DNA from: Erythrobacter colymbi
GTDB taxonomy: Bacteria; Pseudomonadota; Alphaproteobacteria; Sphingomonadales; Sphingomonadaceae
Length of the DNA: 64,000 nucleotides
Direction: 5' to 3'
Assembly: GCF_002155685.1 (NCBI RefSeq)
Contig: NZ_MUYK01000002.1
Coordinates: 620,001-684,000 of the forward strand
Shown here in pieces: positions 30,798-39,125 of the stretch. Numbering within the stretch: position 1 is the stretch's first letter; each line of letters begins with the position of its first letter. A program made the translations under genes and the position numbers. Under the pieces are notes generated by a model that was given only the letters and a program-made list of their open reading frames with translations, had not been told where the DNA came from and did not search any database.

Positions 30798-31871
30798 TCA
30801 CTCCCGCCCCGTCATCCCCGTAAGGCCAAGCGGTGCATAGTCGCCGATGGCGAGTTGTTCGAACACGCCGAGGCCGCTTTCACCCCCCGGTCCCTCGACG
30901 CGGCAGAGCATCTGCACGTGCAGGTTGTCGGGCCGCGCGGGATCGATTGTCGCAAGGTCGATGGTCTCGCGCTCGACCTCGAGCAGCCCGTGATCGAGCC
31001 CGTGGCCCCACTTGGGCGAGGTATAGCCCAGTCCGCGCATCTGGAAGCGCGCAAGCGGCGTGAGGCGGAAGGTCTCGCCCCCCGCCTGCAATTCGCCCGA
31101 TGCGGGCCAGCGGGTGCCGTCTGCGAGCTGCGTTGCCATCACTGGCGCGTGATCGTCGTGGAAGCCGTCCGCCCCCGCCCCGTCGGGCGCGATCACCGCG
31201 CGGGTGTTCCACGGCGTGCCATCGGCATGGGCGTTCAAATGGAAGAACAGGCTGCGGCCCGGCAGGTTCACCGGCGTCCACTGCCAGAAGAACTGCGGCA
31301 CCGTCTTGCCCGCAAACTGCGGATCGGCCGCGCCGATGGGCCGCACGCCCCAGCTGCGGTCGCGAGTGCCGGCGCTGCCTGCGGGGAGCACCTCGCGCCC
31401 CCCGTCGACCTCGATCCAGCCCTCGTAATGCCCGTTCTGGGTGAGGCGGGTGTAGTCCATCACCGTGCGCGGCCCCACGCGCCAGGTGAAGCGCGGCTCC
31501 TCAATGGGAAAGGCGCGGCCCGTGAAGGTGAGGTCGGCGGCGATGCCCTCCCCCTCGACCACCACCCGCAGGCGCTGGAGCGGCTCCAGCACCTCGATCC
31601 GGACGGGGCCGCAGGATAGCTCCATCCGCTCCATGCCGAGCCGGCGACTGGCGTGGAGGCAGTGCTGGACGCCATCACGCACGACGCAAAAATGCGCGTC
31701 GGCGACGTCGAGATTCGGATAGACCCCGAAGGCCACCGCAAAGAAGCTGCTGCCATCGGGCGCATAGCCGTTGAAGAAATAGCGGTCGTAGAAATTGCGG
31801 TCGGTGCCGGAATAGGCGACCGAATCGGGGGTCTGGTGGATCGGGTAATCGTCACCCCTGCTCAAGGCCAT
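30798..31871 (-). CDS. AttH/CrtC-like lipocalin-fold protein (DUF7064/7065 type)
   Basis: 357 residues, predominantly beta. The pattern of strands and phrases such as WIEVDGGREVLPAGSAGTRD, RSWGVRP and FFHLNAHADG recalls the two-barrel hydroxyneurosporene-synthase/AttH group, most like proteins annotated as DUF7064 plus DUF7065. It is cytoplasmic (no signal). It sits 4 bp downstream of the phosphotransferase gene, so the pair is probably functional: one modifies, the other binds, a lipid or terpenoid. That is inference, and family assignment is moderate. Confidence 0.6.
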   Translation of the reverse strand: MALSRGDDYPIHQTPDSVAYSGTDRNFYDRYFFNGYAPDGSSFFAVAFGVYPNLDVADAHFCVVRDGVQHCLHASRRLGMERMELSCGPVRIEVLEPLQRLRVVVEGEGIAADLTFTGRAFPIEEPRFTWRVGPRTVMDYTRLTQNGHYEGWIEVDGGREVLPAGSAGTRDRSWGVRPIGAADPQFAGKTVPQFFWQWTPVNLPGRSLFFHLNAHADGTPWNTRAVIAPDGAGADGFHDDHAPVMATQLADGTRWPASGELQAGGETFRLTPLARFQMRGLGYTSPKWGHGLDHGLLEVERETIDLATIDPARPDNLHVQMLCRVEGPGGESGLGVFEQLAIGDYAPLGLTGMTGRE

Positions 31872-31875
31872 CGGG

Positions 31876-32925
31876 TCATCCTTTGCGCTTCAGAAGGTCG
31901 AGGCTGCTGTGCTGGTGCGCGAGCGCGCAGGCCCCGCGCGCCATCGACAGGAAGTTCGCGTCGCCCCGCTCGGTGCGCACCACGAAGGCGCTGCTGAACA
32001 CCGCGGTCGAGACCCCGTGGAGCGCGCCGAGGACATAGTCGTCCCAGATCGCCTCCCGCGTCAGCGGCACGCCGCGGGCGGTCATGGCGGCGCAGTAGAG
32101 ATCGAGCAGTTCGCTCTCGGCCTCGCGTCGCAGCGTGTCGCCGATCCCGCAGCCGAGGAAGTAGCCGATATCGGTGAGGCCGTTGCCGATTGTGAGCGTC
32201 TGCCAGTCGAGCACCGCAATGGGTTCCGCCCCGCCCCTGATATCGAACAGCACATTGTCCAGCCGGAAGTCGCCGTGGACGAGGCTGACGGGCGCGTCAT
32301 GCTGGCGGTCGGTGGCAGCGGTGATTGCCGCCAGCTCCTCGCACAGCGCCATGAATTCGGGTTCGAGCACGCCCGCATAGCGCTCGCGGAAGATCGCCTG
32401 CGCCTGCGGATAGAGTGCCTTCACCTGGGCATTGGCGGCGGGATTGGGCTGGAGCCAGTCGAGCCCGAGGATCGCTTCATTGCGCCACCCCGGCGCATGG
32501 AGCGCGGCGGCCTGCTCGACCACCAGCCGCGCCTCGGCGAGGGTGCAGCCCGCCAGCTGGTTGCCGCCCCGCGCCGGGCCGAGGTCCTCGAACAGCAGCA
32601 CGAAGCTCGCGCCGTCCTCGGCGATCTCGGCGACGTGGGTGCGCGGCGTGCGGACCGGGAGCTGCGGCGCGATATCGCGGTAGAAGCGCACCTCCTTGGC
32701 ATAGAGCCCGAGCATCGCGGCGGTCGCGCGGCTGGTGGGATCGGCGGCGGCGAACTTGCCCGCGAGCGTTACCGTCTCCTCGCCAAAATCCAGCGTGAAG
32801 CGCACCGAATCGCCCACTTGCCCGGTGCCGATCGGCTCCCAGCGCCACGCGTCCGGCACGCGGCCGAGAACCGCCTGCCACCAGTCATCGGTGATTGTAT
32901 CCGGATGCGCCGGAAATCCGTCCAT
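31876..32925 (-). CDS. Aminoglycoside-phosphotransferase/ecdysteroid-kinase-like protein
   Basis: 349 residues from ATG 32925, which follows AGAGGGA. The kinase-like fold shows the catalytic loop LVHGDFRLDNVLFD and the metal-binding LDWQTLTIGNGLTDIGYFLG. The N-lobe is weak but has EVRFYRDIAPQL, usual in the EcKL/APH family. It would phosphorylate a hydroxylated small molecule; steroid-like substrates are known in the family. The frame is open upstream of 32925, without family features. Confidence 0.82.
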   Translation of the reverse strand: MDGFPAHPDTITDDWWQAVLGRVPDAWRWEPIGTGQVGDSVRFTLDFGEETVTLAGKFAAADPTSRATAAMLGLYAKEVRFYRDIAPQLPVRTPRTHVAEIAEDGASFVLLFEDLGPARGGNQLAGCTLAEARLVVEQAAALHAPGWRNEAILGLDWLQPNPAANAQVKALYPQAQAIFRERYAGVLEPEFMALCEELAAITAATDRQHDAPVSLVHGDFRLDNVLFDIRGGAEPIAVLDWQTLTIGNGLTDIGYFLGCGIGDTLRREAESELLDLYCAAMTARGVPLTREAIWDDYVLGALHGVSTAVFSSAFVVRTERGDANFLSMARGACALAHQHSSLDLLKRKG

Positions 32926-33013
32926 GTGTCCCTCTCCGCACACGAACGTAGCAGCGCCGCCCGTGCGGGCAACGGCCTTATTGAGAGGGAGGGGAATGGA
33001 GGAGAGCAGCAAG

Positions 33014-33044
33014 CGCCGCCCTGCCCGTCACAGGCAGAGCGGCG
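33014..33044. terminator. Terminator hairpin of the ornithine decarboxylase gene
   Basis: CGCCGCCCTGCC (33014-33025) pairs with GGCAGAGCGGCG (33033-33044), 11 of 12 bases matched, loop 7 nt. It lies just past the decarboxylase stop at 33054 on the minus strand. Confidence 0.65.
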
Positions 33045-33053
33045 ATAGCTGGA

Positions 33054-34259
33054 TCAGCGCAAGCTGACGACGTTGTCGGTCGCCTCGCGCACGCGGGTGC
33101 CGTTGAACAGGCTCATCATCGGCTCGTCCTGCACGGTCACAGCGACCGCGTTGCCGTAGCCGTTGAAGCCGGTCTTCATCGCCGCGCCGTAAGCGCCGAG
33201 CATCCCGATCTCGATATAGTCACCGGCCTGGATGTCGGCGGGGAGCGCGAAGGGCCCCTTCATGTAGTCCGCATCGTCACAGGTCGGGCCGTAGAAGGCG
33301 AAATCCGCCTCCTCCTCGATCAGGTCGTCCTCGAGCGCGCGCACGGGGAAGCGCCATGCGACATGGGCCGCATCGTAGAGAGCGCCATAGGCACCATCAT
33401 TGATGTAGAGCTCCTCGCCGCGGCGCTTGTTCACCTGCACGATCATCGAGGAATACTCGGCCGACAGCGCGCGGCCGGGTTCGCACCACAGCTCGGCATT
33501 GTAGGCGATCGGCAGGCTTTCGAAGTGCTTGGCGATGATCGCGAAGTAATCTTCCATCGGCGGCGGCTCGAGCCCCGGATAGGCGCTCGGGAAGCCCCCG
33601 CCCACGTCGATCATGTCGATCACGACCGAAGCCTCGGCAATCGCCGCACGGGTGCGGTCCAGCGCCTGCACGAAGGCGAACGGCGTCATCGCCTGGCTGC
33701 CGACATGGAAGCACACGCCCAGCCAGTCGCAATGCTGGCGGGCCTGCTGGAGCAGCTGCGGCGCTTCGATCAGGTCGCAGCCGAACTTGCTGGCCAGCGA
33801 CAGCTCCGAATACTCGCTCGACACGCGCAGGCGCACGCACAGACGCAGGTCGCGCGGGGCCTCGCCCGTCGCGCGGTTGCGGCAGGCGTCGATGATCTTC
33901 TCCAGCTCCTCGTAGGTGTCGAGGCTGAAGGTGCGCACGCCGTGCTCGAAATAGGCTTCGCTGATCGCCGCGGGGGTCTTCACCGGATGCATGAAGCACA
34001 GCACGGCCTGCGGCAGGATGCCGCGCACCAGCCGGACCTCGGTGATCGAGGCGACATCGAAATGGGTCACGCCCGAATCCCACAGGACCTGGATGAGGTC
34101 CGGCGCGGGGTTGGCCTTGACCGCATAGAGCACCTTGCCCGGAAACTTCTCGACGAAGAAACGGGCGGCGCGCCGCGCGGCGTGCGGGCGGTTGAGGATG
34201 ACGGGTTCGTCCGGACGGAGGTCGCGGACTACAGCCAGTGCGTCAGGATAGATGTGCAA
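33054..34259 (-). CDS. Type III PLP ornithine/lysine decarboxylase
   Basis: Alanine-racemase-fold decarboxylase making putrescine (or cadaverine). About 401 residues. The PLP lysine is in VLYAVKANPAP; CFHVGSQ, DVGGGFPSAYPG and CEPGRAL bind PLP phosphate and ring; YGPTCDDAD holds the second-subunit catalytic cysteine. No ATG fits: the frame offers TTG at 34257-34259 (before HIYPDALAVV) and another TTG at 34374-34376. The former matches the family length. A 228-bp untranslated leader separates it from lemA. Product feeds the carboxyspermidine genes at 36-40 kb. Confidence 0.9.
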   Translation of the reverse strand: MHIYPDALAVVRDLRPDEPVILNRPHAARRAARFFVEKFPGKVLYAVKANPAPDLIQVLWDSGVTHFDVASITEVRLVRGILPQAVLCFMHPVKTPAAISEAYFEHGVRTFSLDTYEELEKIIDACRNRATGEAPRDLRLCVRLRVSSEYSELSLASKFGCDLIEAPQLLQQARQHCDWLGVCFHVGSQAMTPFAFVQALDRTRAAIAEASVVIDMIDVGGGFPSAYPGLEPPPMEDYFAIIAKHFESLPIAYNAELWCEPGRALSAEYSSMIVQVNKRRGEELYINDGAYGALYDAAHVAWRFPVRALEDDLIEEEADFAFYGPTCDDADYMKGPFALPADIQAGDYIEIGMLGAYGAAMKTGFNGYGNAVAVTVQDEPMMSLFNGTRVREATDNVVSLR

Positions 34260-34294
34260 CTCAAGGGACCCCCAAAACGGCTCTGTTGAACCAT
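34229..34294 (-). other. Possible 21-codon upstream ORF overlapping the decarboxylase start
   Basis: ATG at 34294 opens a 21-residue frame (MVQQSRFGGPLSCTSILTHWL) that ends inside the decarboxylase gene in another reading phase. It contains the only ATG near the decarboxylase start. It could be a regulatory leader peptide or chance. Confidence 0.3.
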
Positions 34295-34487
34295 AAAACG
34301 ACAAGCTGCCTTGCGGTTTGGAAGTCCCCTTGGGGCAGCGGAAGCGCGCAGATAGGGCTTTGGGGGGGGAATGCAAACGAAAAATGCACCCCGCGCGGGC
34401 GAAATGTTACTTTTCGAAGACACCCCTGAAAAGACGACAGGAATGTGACGGAAAACACGCGGTTTTCCGCCCCATTCGCAGCCGGAA
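34260..34487 (-). promoter_or_regulatory. Structured leader of the decarboxylase gene, speF-motif candidate
   Basis: 228 bp between the lemA stop and the decarboxylase start, in the transcribed direction. It contains CCCCAAGGGG and CCGCAAGG foldable elements. Alphaproteobacterial ornithine decarboxylase genes often carry the speF RNA motif in this position. The match is by position and general features, not by a model search. Confidence 0.4.
34450..34468 (-). terminator. Possible lemA terminator stem
   Basis: GGAAAAC-acgcg-GTTTTCC, a 7-bp stem 20 bases after the lemA stop. It may terminate lemA or form the 5' stem of the decarboxylase leader. Confidence 0.4.
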
Positions 34488-35027
34488 TCAGAAGCCGATG
34501 CGCGGCACCTGATCGACCGTTCCCTGCTCGCTCGCGTCGAGCCGGTGGAAATCGGCCTCGGCGAATCCGAGCATGTTCGCAAACAGCACCGCCGGGAAGG
34601 ATTCGCGCGCGGCATTGAAGCGGGCGACTGCCGCATTCAGCGCCCGGCGCGCGGCGGCCAGCTTGTCCTCGACATCGGCAAGCTCGCCCTGGAGCGACTG
34701 GAAGTTGGCCGAAGCCTTGAGGTCGGGATAGGCCTCGCCCAGCGCCAGCAGGTTGTCGAGCGCACCGCGCAGCTGCGCCTCGCCTCCCTGCCCGCGCGCC
34801 GCTGCATTGCGCGCCGCGATCACCGCTTCGAGTGTCTCGGATTCGTGGGTGGCATAGCCCTTCACCGTCTCGACCAGATTGGGAATGAGGTCGTGCCGCT
34901 GGCGCAGCTGCGCGTCGATATCGGCGACGCCCTGCCGCACGCTCTGCCTGAGGCCGACCAGCCGGTTGTAGATCCCGATCACCACCAGCAGCGCCACCCC
35001 GACGAACACCACAAGCACCCAAACCAT
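34488..35027 (-). CDS. lemA: LemA family protein
   Basis: 179 residues. An N-terminal membrane helix (VWVLVVFVGVALLVVIGIYNRLVGLR) is followed by the LemA helical bundle: QLRQRHDLIPNLVETVKGYA and ARFNAARESFPAVLFANMLGF are diagnostic. Function is unclear; LemA proteins associate with membrane proteases and other envelope proteins. Of two ATGs (35033, 35027), the second is chosen because AAAGGGG lies six bases upstream of it and abuts the first. It is divergent from the DUF3137 gene, a known partner arrangement. Confidence 0.93.
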   Translation of the reverse strand: MVWVLVVFVGVALLVVIGIYNRLVGLRQSVRQGVADIDAQLRQRHDLIPNLVETVKGYATHESETLEAVIAARNAAARGQGGEAQLRGALDNLLALGEAYPDLKASANFQSLQGELADVEDKLAAARRALNAAVARFNAARESFPAVLFANMLGFAEADFHRLDASEQGTVDQVPRIGF

Positions 35028-35094
35028 ATGCATCCCCTTTACCTGAGCCGGATATTTGTGCTCACACTGGTTAAAGAATCGCGCGGGAGAGGCA

Positions 35095-36078
35095 ATGCGC
35101 ACCGACATTGATGGCCTGATGACCGGTGGTCTGGCCGACTGGCTGGCCGGCCAGAATGAAATGCGCGAGAGCGCAAAGAAGCAGGCGACCAGCCGCTGGG
35201 TGTGGTGCGCGGCGATCCTCATGCCGCTGCTCGCCTTCCTGTGGTTCAGCCCCGCCGCCGAAACCCCGATCGCGCCGATCGTGTCGCTGGGCGGGGTCGC
35301 GGGCGGCATCTGGTGGGGCTACCGCCCGATCTCGGCCGCGACGCAGGCGATCAAGGTCGGCATCAATTCCGCCATCGCCGCCAGCTACGGCCTTGCCTAT
35401 TCCCCCGAGGTCGAACCCGGCACCGAGTTCGAGGCCGCGCGCACCTATGGCCTGCTGCCTTCATACGACCGTTCGGACTTCGAGGACCGCTGGTACGGCA
35501 CGCTCGAGGGGCACGGCTTCGATCTCTACGAGGCGCATCTCGAGGAGGAGCGCGGGTCGGGCAAGAACCGCCGCTGGGTGACGGTGTTCCGCGGCCCGAT
35601 CATCCGCATGGGCTTCGGCCGCCCGTTCCATTCGACCACCCTGCTCGAACGCGCGGGCAAGCACAGAAAGTGGCTGGGCCTTGGCGGGGCGAGCGATCAC
35701 GTGAGCTTCGAGGGCCACCGGCTCGACCGCGTGGATCAGGTCCACCCCGCCTTTGCCGAAACCTTCGCGCTCTATTCCGACGATCAGGTCGAGGCGCGGG
35801 TGCTGGTCCACCCCTCCTATGTCGAACACCTGCTGCGGCTCGAGGATGCGTTCGAGGCGCGCGAGCTGCGGGCGCTGTTCATCGGCGGCGAGGTGATCAT
35901 CGCGATCGAGGCGGGCAACCTGTTCGAAAGCGGCGGGATGGACGCCGCCGCCGACCGCGAGAAGGCCGAACGCGCCCAGCGCCAGTTCGGCGCGCTGGCG
36001 GGCCTGGCGCTCGCGATCAACCAGAACGAGCGCGGGCGGGTGATCGAACCCGGGCCGCAGTCGCGGGTCGATCTCTAG
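35095..36078 (+). CDS. DUF3137 membrane protein (LemA partner)
   Basis: 327 residues. Two membrane helices (about 33-52 and 58-78) flank a short loop, then a large soluble domain with GRWYGT-like EDRWYGTLEGHGFDLYEAHLEE and the C-terminal LFIGGEVIIAIEAGNLFE typical of DUF3137. The family frequently neighbours lemA and is of unknown function. The stop codon shares bases with the stop of the converging decarboxylase (CTAG at 36075-36078). Confidence 0.85.
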   Translation: MRTDIDGLMTGGLADWLAGQNEMRESAKKQATSRWVWCAAILMPLLAFLWFSPAAETPIAPIVSLGGVAGGIWWGYRPISAATQAIKVGINSAIAASYGLAYSPEVEPGTEFEAARTYGLLPSYDRSDFEDRWYGTLEGHGFDLYEAHLEEERGSGKNRRWVTVFRGPIIRMGFGRPFHSTTLLERAGKHRKWLGLGGASDHVSFEGHRLDRVDQVHPAFAETFALYSDDQVEARVLVHPSYVEHLLRLEDAFEARELRALFIGGEVIIAIEAGNLFESGGMDAAADREKAERAQRQFGALAGLALAINQNERGRVIEPGPQSRVDL

Positions 36079-37268
36079 CTCAGCCGGTCGCGGAAGTCTT
36101 CGTAGTCGAAGCGCTTGATGCAATCGAGCGCGTCGGTCTCGGAGTCCCACATCCAGATCGACGGCAGAGCGACGCCGTTGAAGGTGTTGGTCTTGACCAT
36201 CGAATAATGCGCCTGATCGAGAAAGGCGAAACGCGCCCCCGGCTCGGCCGCGACGGGGAGGCGGTAGTCGCCGATCACGTCACCCGCGAGGCACGAGGGC
36301 CCGCCGAGGCGGATCGGGATCATGGCCTCGTCGGTCAGTTCGCCGAGCATCGCCGGACGGTAGGGCGCCTCGAGCACGTCGGGCATGTGGCAGGTGGCCG
36401 AGATGTCGGTGATGCCCACCGGCATTTCGTTGAAATGGGTGTCGAGCAGCGTGCCGACCAGAATCCCCGCATCGAGCGCCACCGCCTCGCCGGGTTCGAG
36501 GATGATCTGGCAGCCGGTGTCCTCGGCCGCGTCGCGCAGGAATTCGACCAGCTCCTCGCGCTGGTAATCGGCGCGGGTGATGTGGTGCCCGCCGCCCATG
36601 TTGATCCACTTGAGCTGGCCGAAATAGGGCTCGATCACGTCGAACACGCGGTCCCACGTGGCCTTCAGCGGCTCGAAATCCTGTTCGCACAGATTGTGGA
36701 AGTGGATCCCCTCGACCCCCTCCATGTGCTCCTCGGTGAGCTGGTCGAGCGGGAAGCCGAGGCGCGAGCCGGGGGCCGAGGGGTCATATTTCGCGACCTC
36801 GCCGGTCGCTACCTGCGGGTTGATGCGCAGGCCCACGCTGACCGGCGCGCCGTTCGCCGCCGCCTGTTCGAGGATCAGCCGGGCGCGCTGGTGCTGGTAG
36901 GGCGAGTTGAAGATCACGTGGTCGGAGAGGCGGCAGATCTCCTCGATCTCCTCGGGCTTGAAGGCGGCGGAATAGGTCGCGATCTCGCCGTCGTAGAACT
37001 CGCTCGCGAGGCGCGCTTCCCACAGGCCGCTGGTGGAGACGCCGTCGAGATACTCGCCGATGATCGGCGCGGCCGACCACATCGAGAAGGCCTTGAGCGC
37101 CGCGAACACCCTGATGTCCGCGCCATCGGCTGCGGCGGCATCGCGCACGGCGGCGAGCACCCGGCAATTGGCGCGCAGGCGTGCGGCATCGACCACGAAA
37201 GCGGGGCTGTCGACGCGCGACAGGTCGAAATGGGCAAAGGCCCCGGGATCACCGGCCTTGGTCTGCAT
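36075..37268 (-). CDS. nspC: Carboxynorspermidine/carboxyspermidine decarboxylase
   Basis: 397-residue PLP enzyme of the alanine-racemase fold that decarboxylates carboxyspermidine or carboxynorspermidine. Seen: FAALKAFSMWS with the PLP lysine, HFHNLCEQ, WINMGGGHHITRADY, EPGEAVALDAG and GPSCLAGDVIGDY with the catalytic cysteine. The start at 37268 overlaps the upstream stop by one base (TGATG). It completes, with the dehydrogenase at 39115-40341 and the ornithine decarboxylase, the aspartate-semialdehyde route to spermidine-type polyamines. Confidence 0.93.
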   Translation of the reverse strand: MQTKAGDPGAFAHFDLSRVDSPAFVVDAARLRANCRVLAAVRDAAAADGADIRVFAALKAFSMWSAAPIIGEYLDGVSTSGLWEARLASEFYDGEIATYSAAFKPEEIEEICRLSDHVIFNSPYQHQRARLILEQAAANGAPVSVGLRINPQVATGEVAKYDPSAPGSRLGFPLDQLTEEHMEGVEGIHFHNLCEQDFEPLKATWDRVFDVIEPYFGQLKWINMGGGHHITRADYQREELVEFLRDAAEDTGCQIILEPGEAVALDAGILVGTLLDTHFNEMPVGITDISATCHMPDVLEAPYRPAMLGELTDEAMIPIRLGGPSCLAGDVIGDYRLPVAAEPGARFAFLDQAHYSMVKTNTFNGVALPSIWMWDSETDALDCIKRFDYEDFRDRLS

Positions 37269-37618
37269 CAGCCGAAAGGACTCCTGAAAATCATGTAGGC
37301 GCCCCCGGCGATGAGGGCGAAACCGAGAATCTGGCTCACCGTCGGCGTCTCGCCGAACAGCGCCCACGCCACCAGAACGAAGGCCGCGAGAGATAGGACC
37401 TCCTGCATGGTCTTCAACTCGGGCAGCGAATAATGCGCGATACCGATGCGGTTGGCGGGCACGGCAAGGCAATATTCCAGCAGCGCGATCCCCCAGGCAA
37501 GGCCGATCGCCGCCAGCATCCCGAGCGAGGGCTGCTTGAGGTGGTAATACCACGCGACGTTCATCACGATGCTCGACCCGGCCAGCAGCAGGATCGGCCA
37601 GAGCGCGGCGAGGCTCAC
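37268..37618 (-). CDS. DUF486/DMT-family small membrane protein
   Basis: 116 residues, four membrane helices, of the DUF486 branch of the drug/metabolite transporter group: MNVAWYYHLK, IALLEYCLAVPANRIG, LPELKTMQEVLSLAAFV. GTG start overlaps the stop of the lipoprotein gene (GTGA). Being enclosed in the polyamine operon it might move a polyamine or precursor, which is inference. Confidence 0.88.
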   Translation of the reverse strand: MSLAALWPILLLAGSSIVMNVAWYYHLKQPSLGMLAAIGLAWGIALLEYCLAVPANRIGIAHYSLPELKTMQEVLSLAAFVLVAWALFGETPTVSQILGFALIAGGAYMIFRSPFG

Positions 37619-38586
37619 TTGGCGGCTCCCGTCGGCAGGGTCACGCGCACCACGCGCCCGCCATTGACGTCGGTGACATAGGCATGGCCCTTGCCGTCGA
37701 GCGCCAGGTCGTGCCCGAGGCTCGCGTCCTCGCCGGGCAGGCCGATGTCGAAGGAGGCCTCGACCTTCCCGTCCGCACTGTAGATGCGCAGGATCGCGCC
37801 GTTGCGGTCGGCCCCGTCGCGGCCCTCGACCGCAAGCAGCCGCCCGCCGCCCAGGGGCTTGATCGCGTAGGTGTGATTGCCCGCAGGCGAAGGCCAGCTG
37901 GCGACCTCCTTGCCCCCATGGTCGTAGACCGCGATCCGCGCATGCTCGCGGTCGGCGACGTAGATGTGCCGGTCGTCCACCGCGACCGCGTGCGCGACCT
38001 TGAAGTCGCCCCAGTCGCGGAGGAATGCGCCGTCGGGGGCGAACTCGGCGACGCGGGTGTTCACATAGCCGTCGGCGACCAGCACGCGGCCGGGCAGGAA
38101 GGCGACGTCGGCGGGACGGCCGAAATGGCTGGCGTCCTGCCTCGTCACCCCCTGCTCGCCCAGCGTCAGCTCGAGCGCGCCTTCGGGGGAGAAGCGCATC
38201 ACCTGCTCGCGCGCCACATCGGTGATCCAGACCTTGCCATCCGGTGCGATCGAGATGCCGTGCGGCATGACGAACACCCCCGCCCCCCATTCCGCCAGCA
38301 GCTTGCCCTCGGGCGAGAACTTGAACACGGTGGGCTCGGGGATCGGCTCCTTGGGAAAGGGCTCGGCCCACTTGCGCCCGGCGCGGTGGAGCACCCAGAC
38401 GTTGCCCTCACCGTCCACGTCGACGGCGCTGACCTCCCCGAACTTGGCGCCCGCCGGGATGGTCGGCCACCCGGCATCGACGGCGAGCTTGGGCACCTCC
38501 TCACGCGGCGGCGGCGCGGGATTGCAGGCGGCGAGCGCGAGCAGGATGGCGGCGCCCATGAAACCCGCCCGCTTTGTCTTCAACAT
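37615..38586 (-). CDS. NHL-repeat lipoprotein, peptidyl-alpha-hydroxyglycine lyase-like
   Basis: 323 residues. A lipobox LLALAAC (15-21) makes it a lipoprotein anchored in the periplasm. The mature chain is a six-blade NHL propeller with repeats such as [19 protein letters not shown] and [18 protein letters not shown]. Histidines in [15 protein letters not shown] and LGHDLALD stand at positions like the metal ligands of peptidyl-alpha-hydroxyglycine lyase; the substrate is unknown. It overlaps the macrodomain gene by 7 nt and is cotranscribed with the polyamine genes. Confidence 0.82.
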   Translation of the reverse strand: MLKTKRAGFMGAAILLALAACNPAPPPREEVPKLAVDAGWPTIPAGAKFGEVSAVDVDGEGNVWVLHRAGRKWAEPFPKEPIPEPTVFKFSPEGKLLAEWGAGVFVMPHGISIAPDGKVWITDVAREQVMRFSPEGALELTLGEQGVTRQDASHFGRPADVAFLPGRVLVADGYVNTRVAEFAPDGAFLRDWGDFKVAHAVAVDDRHIYVADREHARIAVYDHGGKEVASWPSPAGNHTYAIKPLGGGRLLAVEGRDGADRNGAILRIYSADGKVEASFDIGLPGEDASLGHDLALDGKGHAYVTDVNGGRVVRVTLPTGAAK

Positions 38587-39125
38587 GCCCCGCTCTCCAG
38601 CGCCGCGCCGAAAGCCGACGCTGCCTCCGCATTGAAACAGACCAGCGCGATCCGGTCAAAATCCGCCGGGTGCGCGCGCATTTCGGCGACAACGGTTGCA
38701 ACAGCCACGTCGGCCGCCGCGGCAAGCGGATAGCCGTAGATGCCGGTCGAGATCGCCGGAAAGCCGATGCTGCGCGCGCCGATCTCACGGGCGCGGGTCA
38801 GCGCTTCCCGATAGCAGCTTGCGAGCTGATCCGGCTCGCCATTGGTGCCGCCGCGCCATACCGGACCGACCGTGTGGATGATGTGGCGCGCGGGCAGGCG
38901 GTAGCCCTTGGTGACCTTGGCCTGCCCGGTCTTGCATCCGCCCAAGAGGCGGCACTCATGGACAAGGTCCGGCCCCGCCGCGCGGTGGATCGCGCCGTCC
39001 ACCCCGCCCCCGCCCAGCAGCGACGAATTGGCGGCGTTGACGATGGCATCGAAGGGCATCGTCACGATGTTGCCGGTGACGACCTCGATCGTGGTGGAGC
39101 CGATCAGCAAGGCGTCAGAACCCAA
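38580..39125 (-). CDS. Macrodomain protein, O-acetyl-ADP-ribose deacetylase-like
   Basis: Up to 181 residues. The macrodomain motifs are complete: [52 protein letters not shown] and [20 protein letters not shown], the MacroD-type set. It would hydrolyse ADP-ribose esters (O-acetyl-ADP-ribose or protein adducts). Start is a TTG: 39125 as given overlaps the upstream stop, and a TTG at 39110 is equally possible, giving five fewer residues. It lies between the carboxyspermidine synthase and lipoprotein genes. Confidence 0.92.
   Translation of the reverse strand: MGSDALLIGSTTIEVVTGNIVTMPFDAIVNAANSSLLGGGGVDGAIHRAAGPDLVHECRLLGGCKTGQAKVTKGYRLPARHIIHTVGPVWRGGTNGEPDQLASCYREALTRAREIGARSIGFPAISTGIYGYPLAAAADVAVATVVAEMRAHPADFDRIALVCFNAEAASAFGAALESGAC

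Noticed and set aside
31139..31160. Possible tRNA or small RNA genes
   Set aside because: Reading the intergenic regions for clover-leaf patterns and CCA ends found none in the window.
34260..34376. Extended start of the decarboxylase at TTG 34376
   Set aside because: The extra 39 residues (MHSPPKALSARF...) are low quality and unlike the family; the region is more likely leader RNA.
35695..35710. Other CACGTG palindromes as parS sites
   Set aside because: GATCACGTGAGC and CCCACGTGG-type matches lack the GTTTC/GAAAC flanks, so only 41518-41533 was kept.
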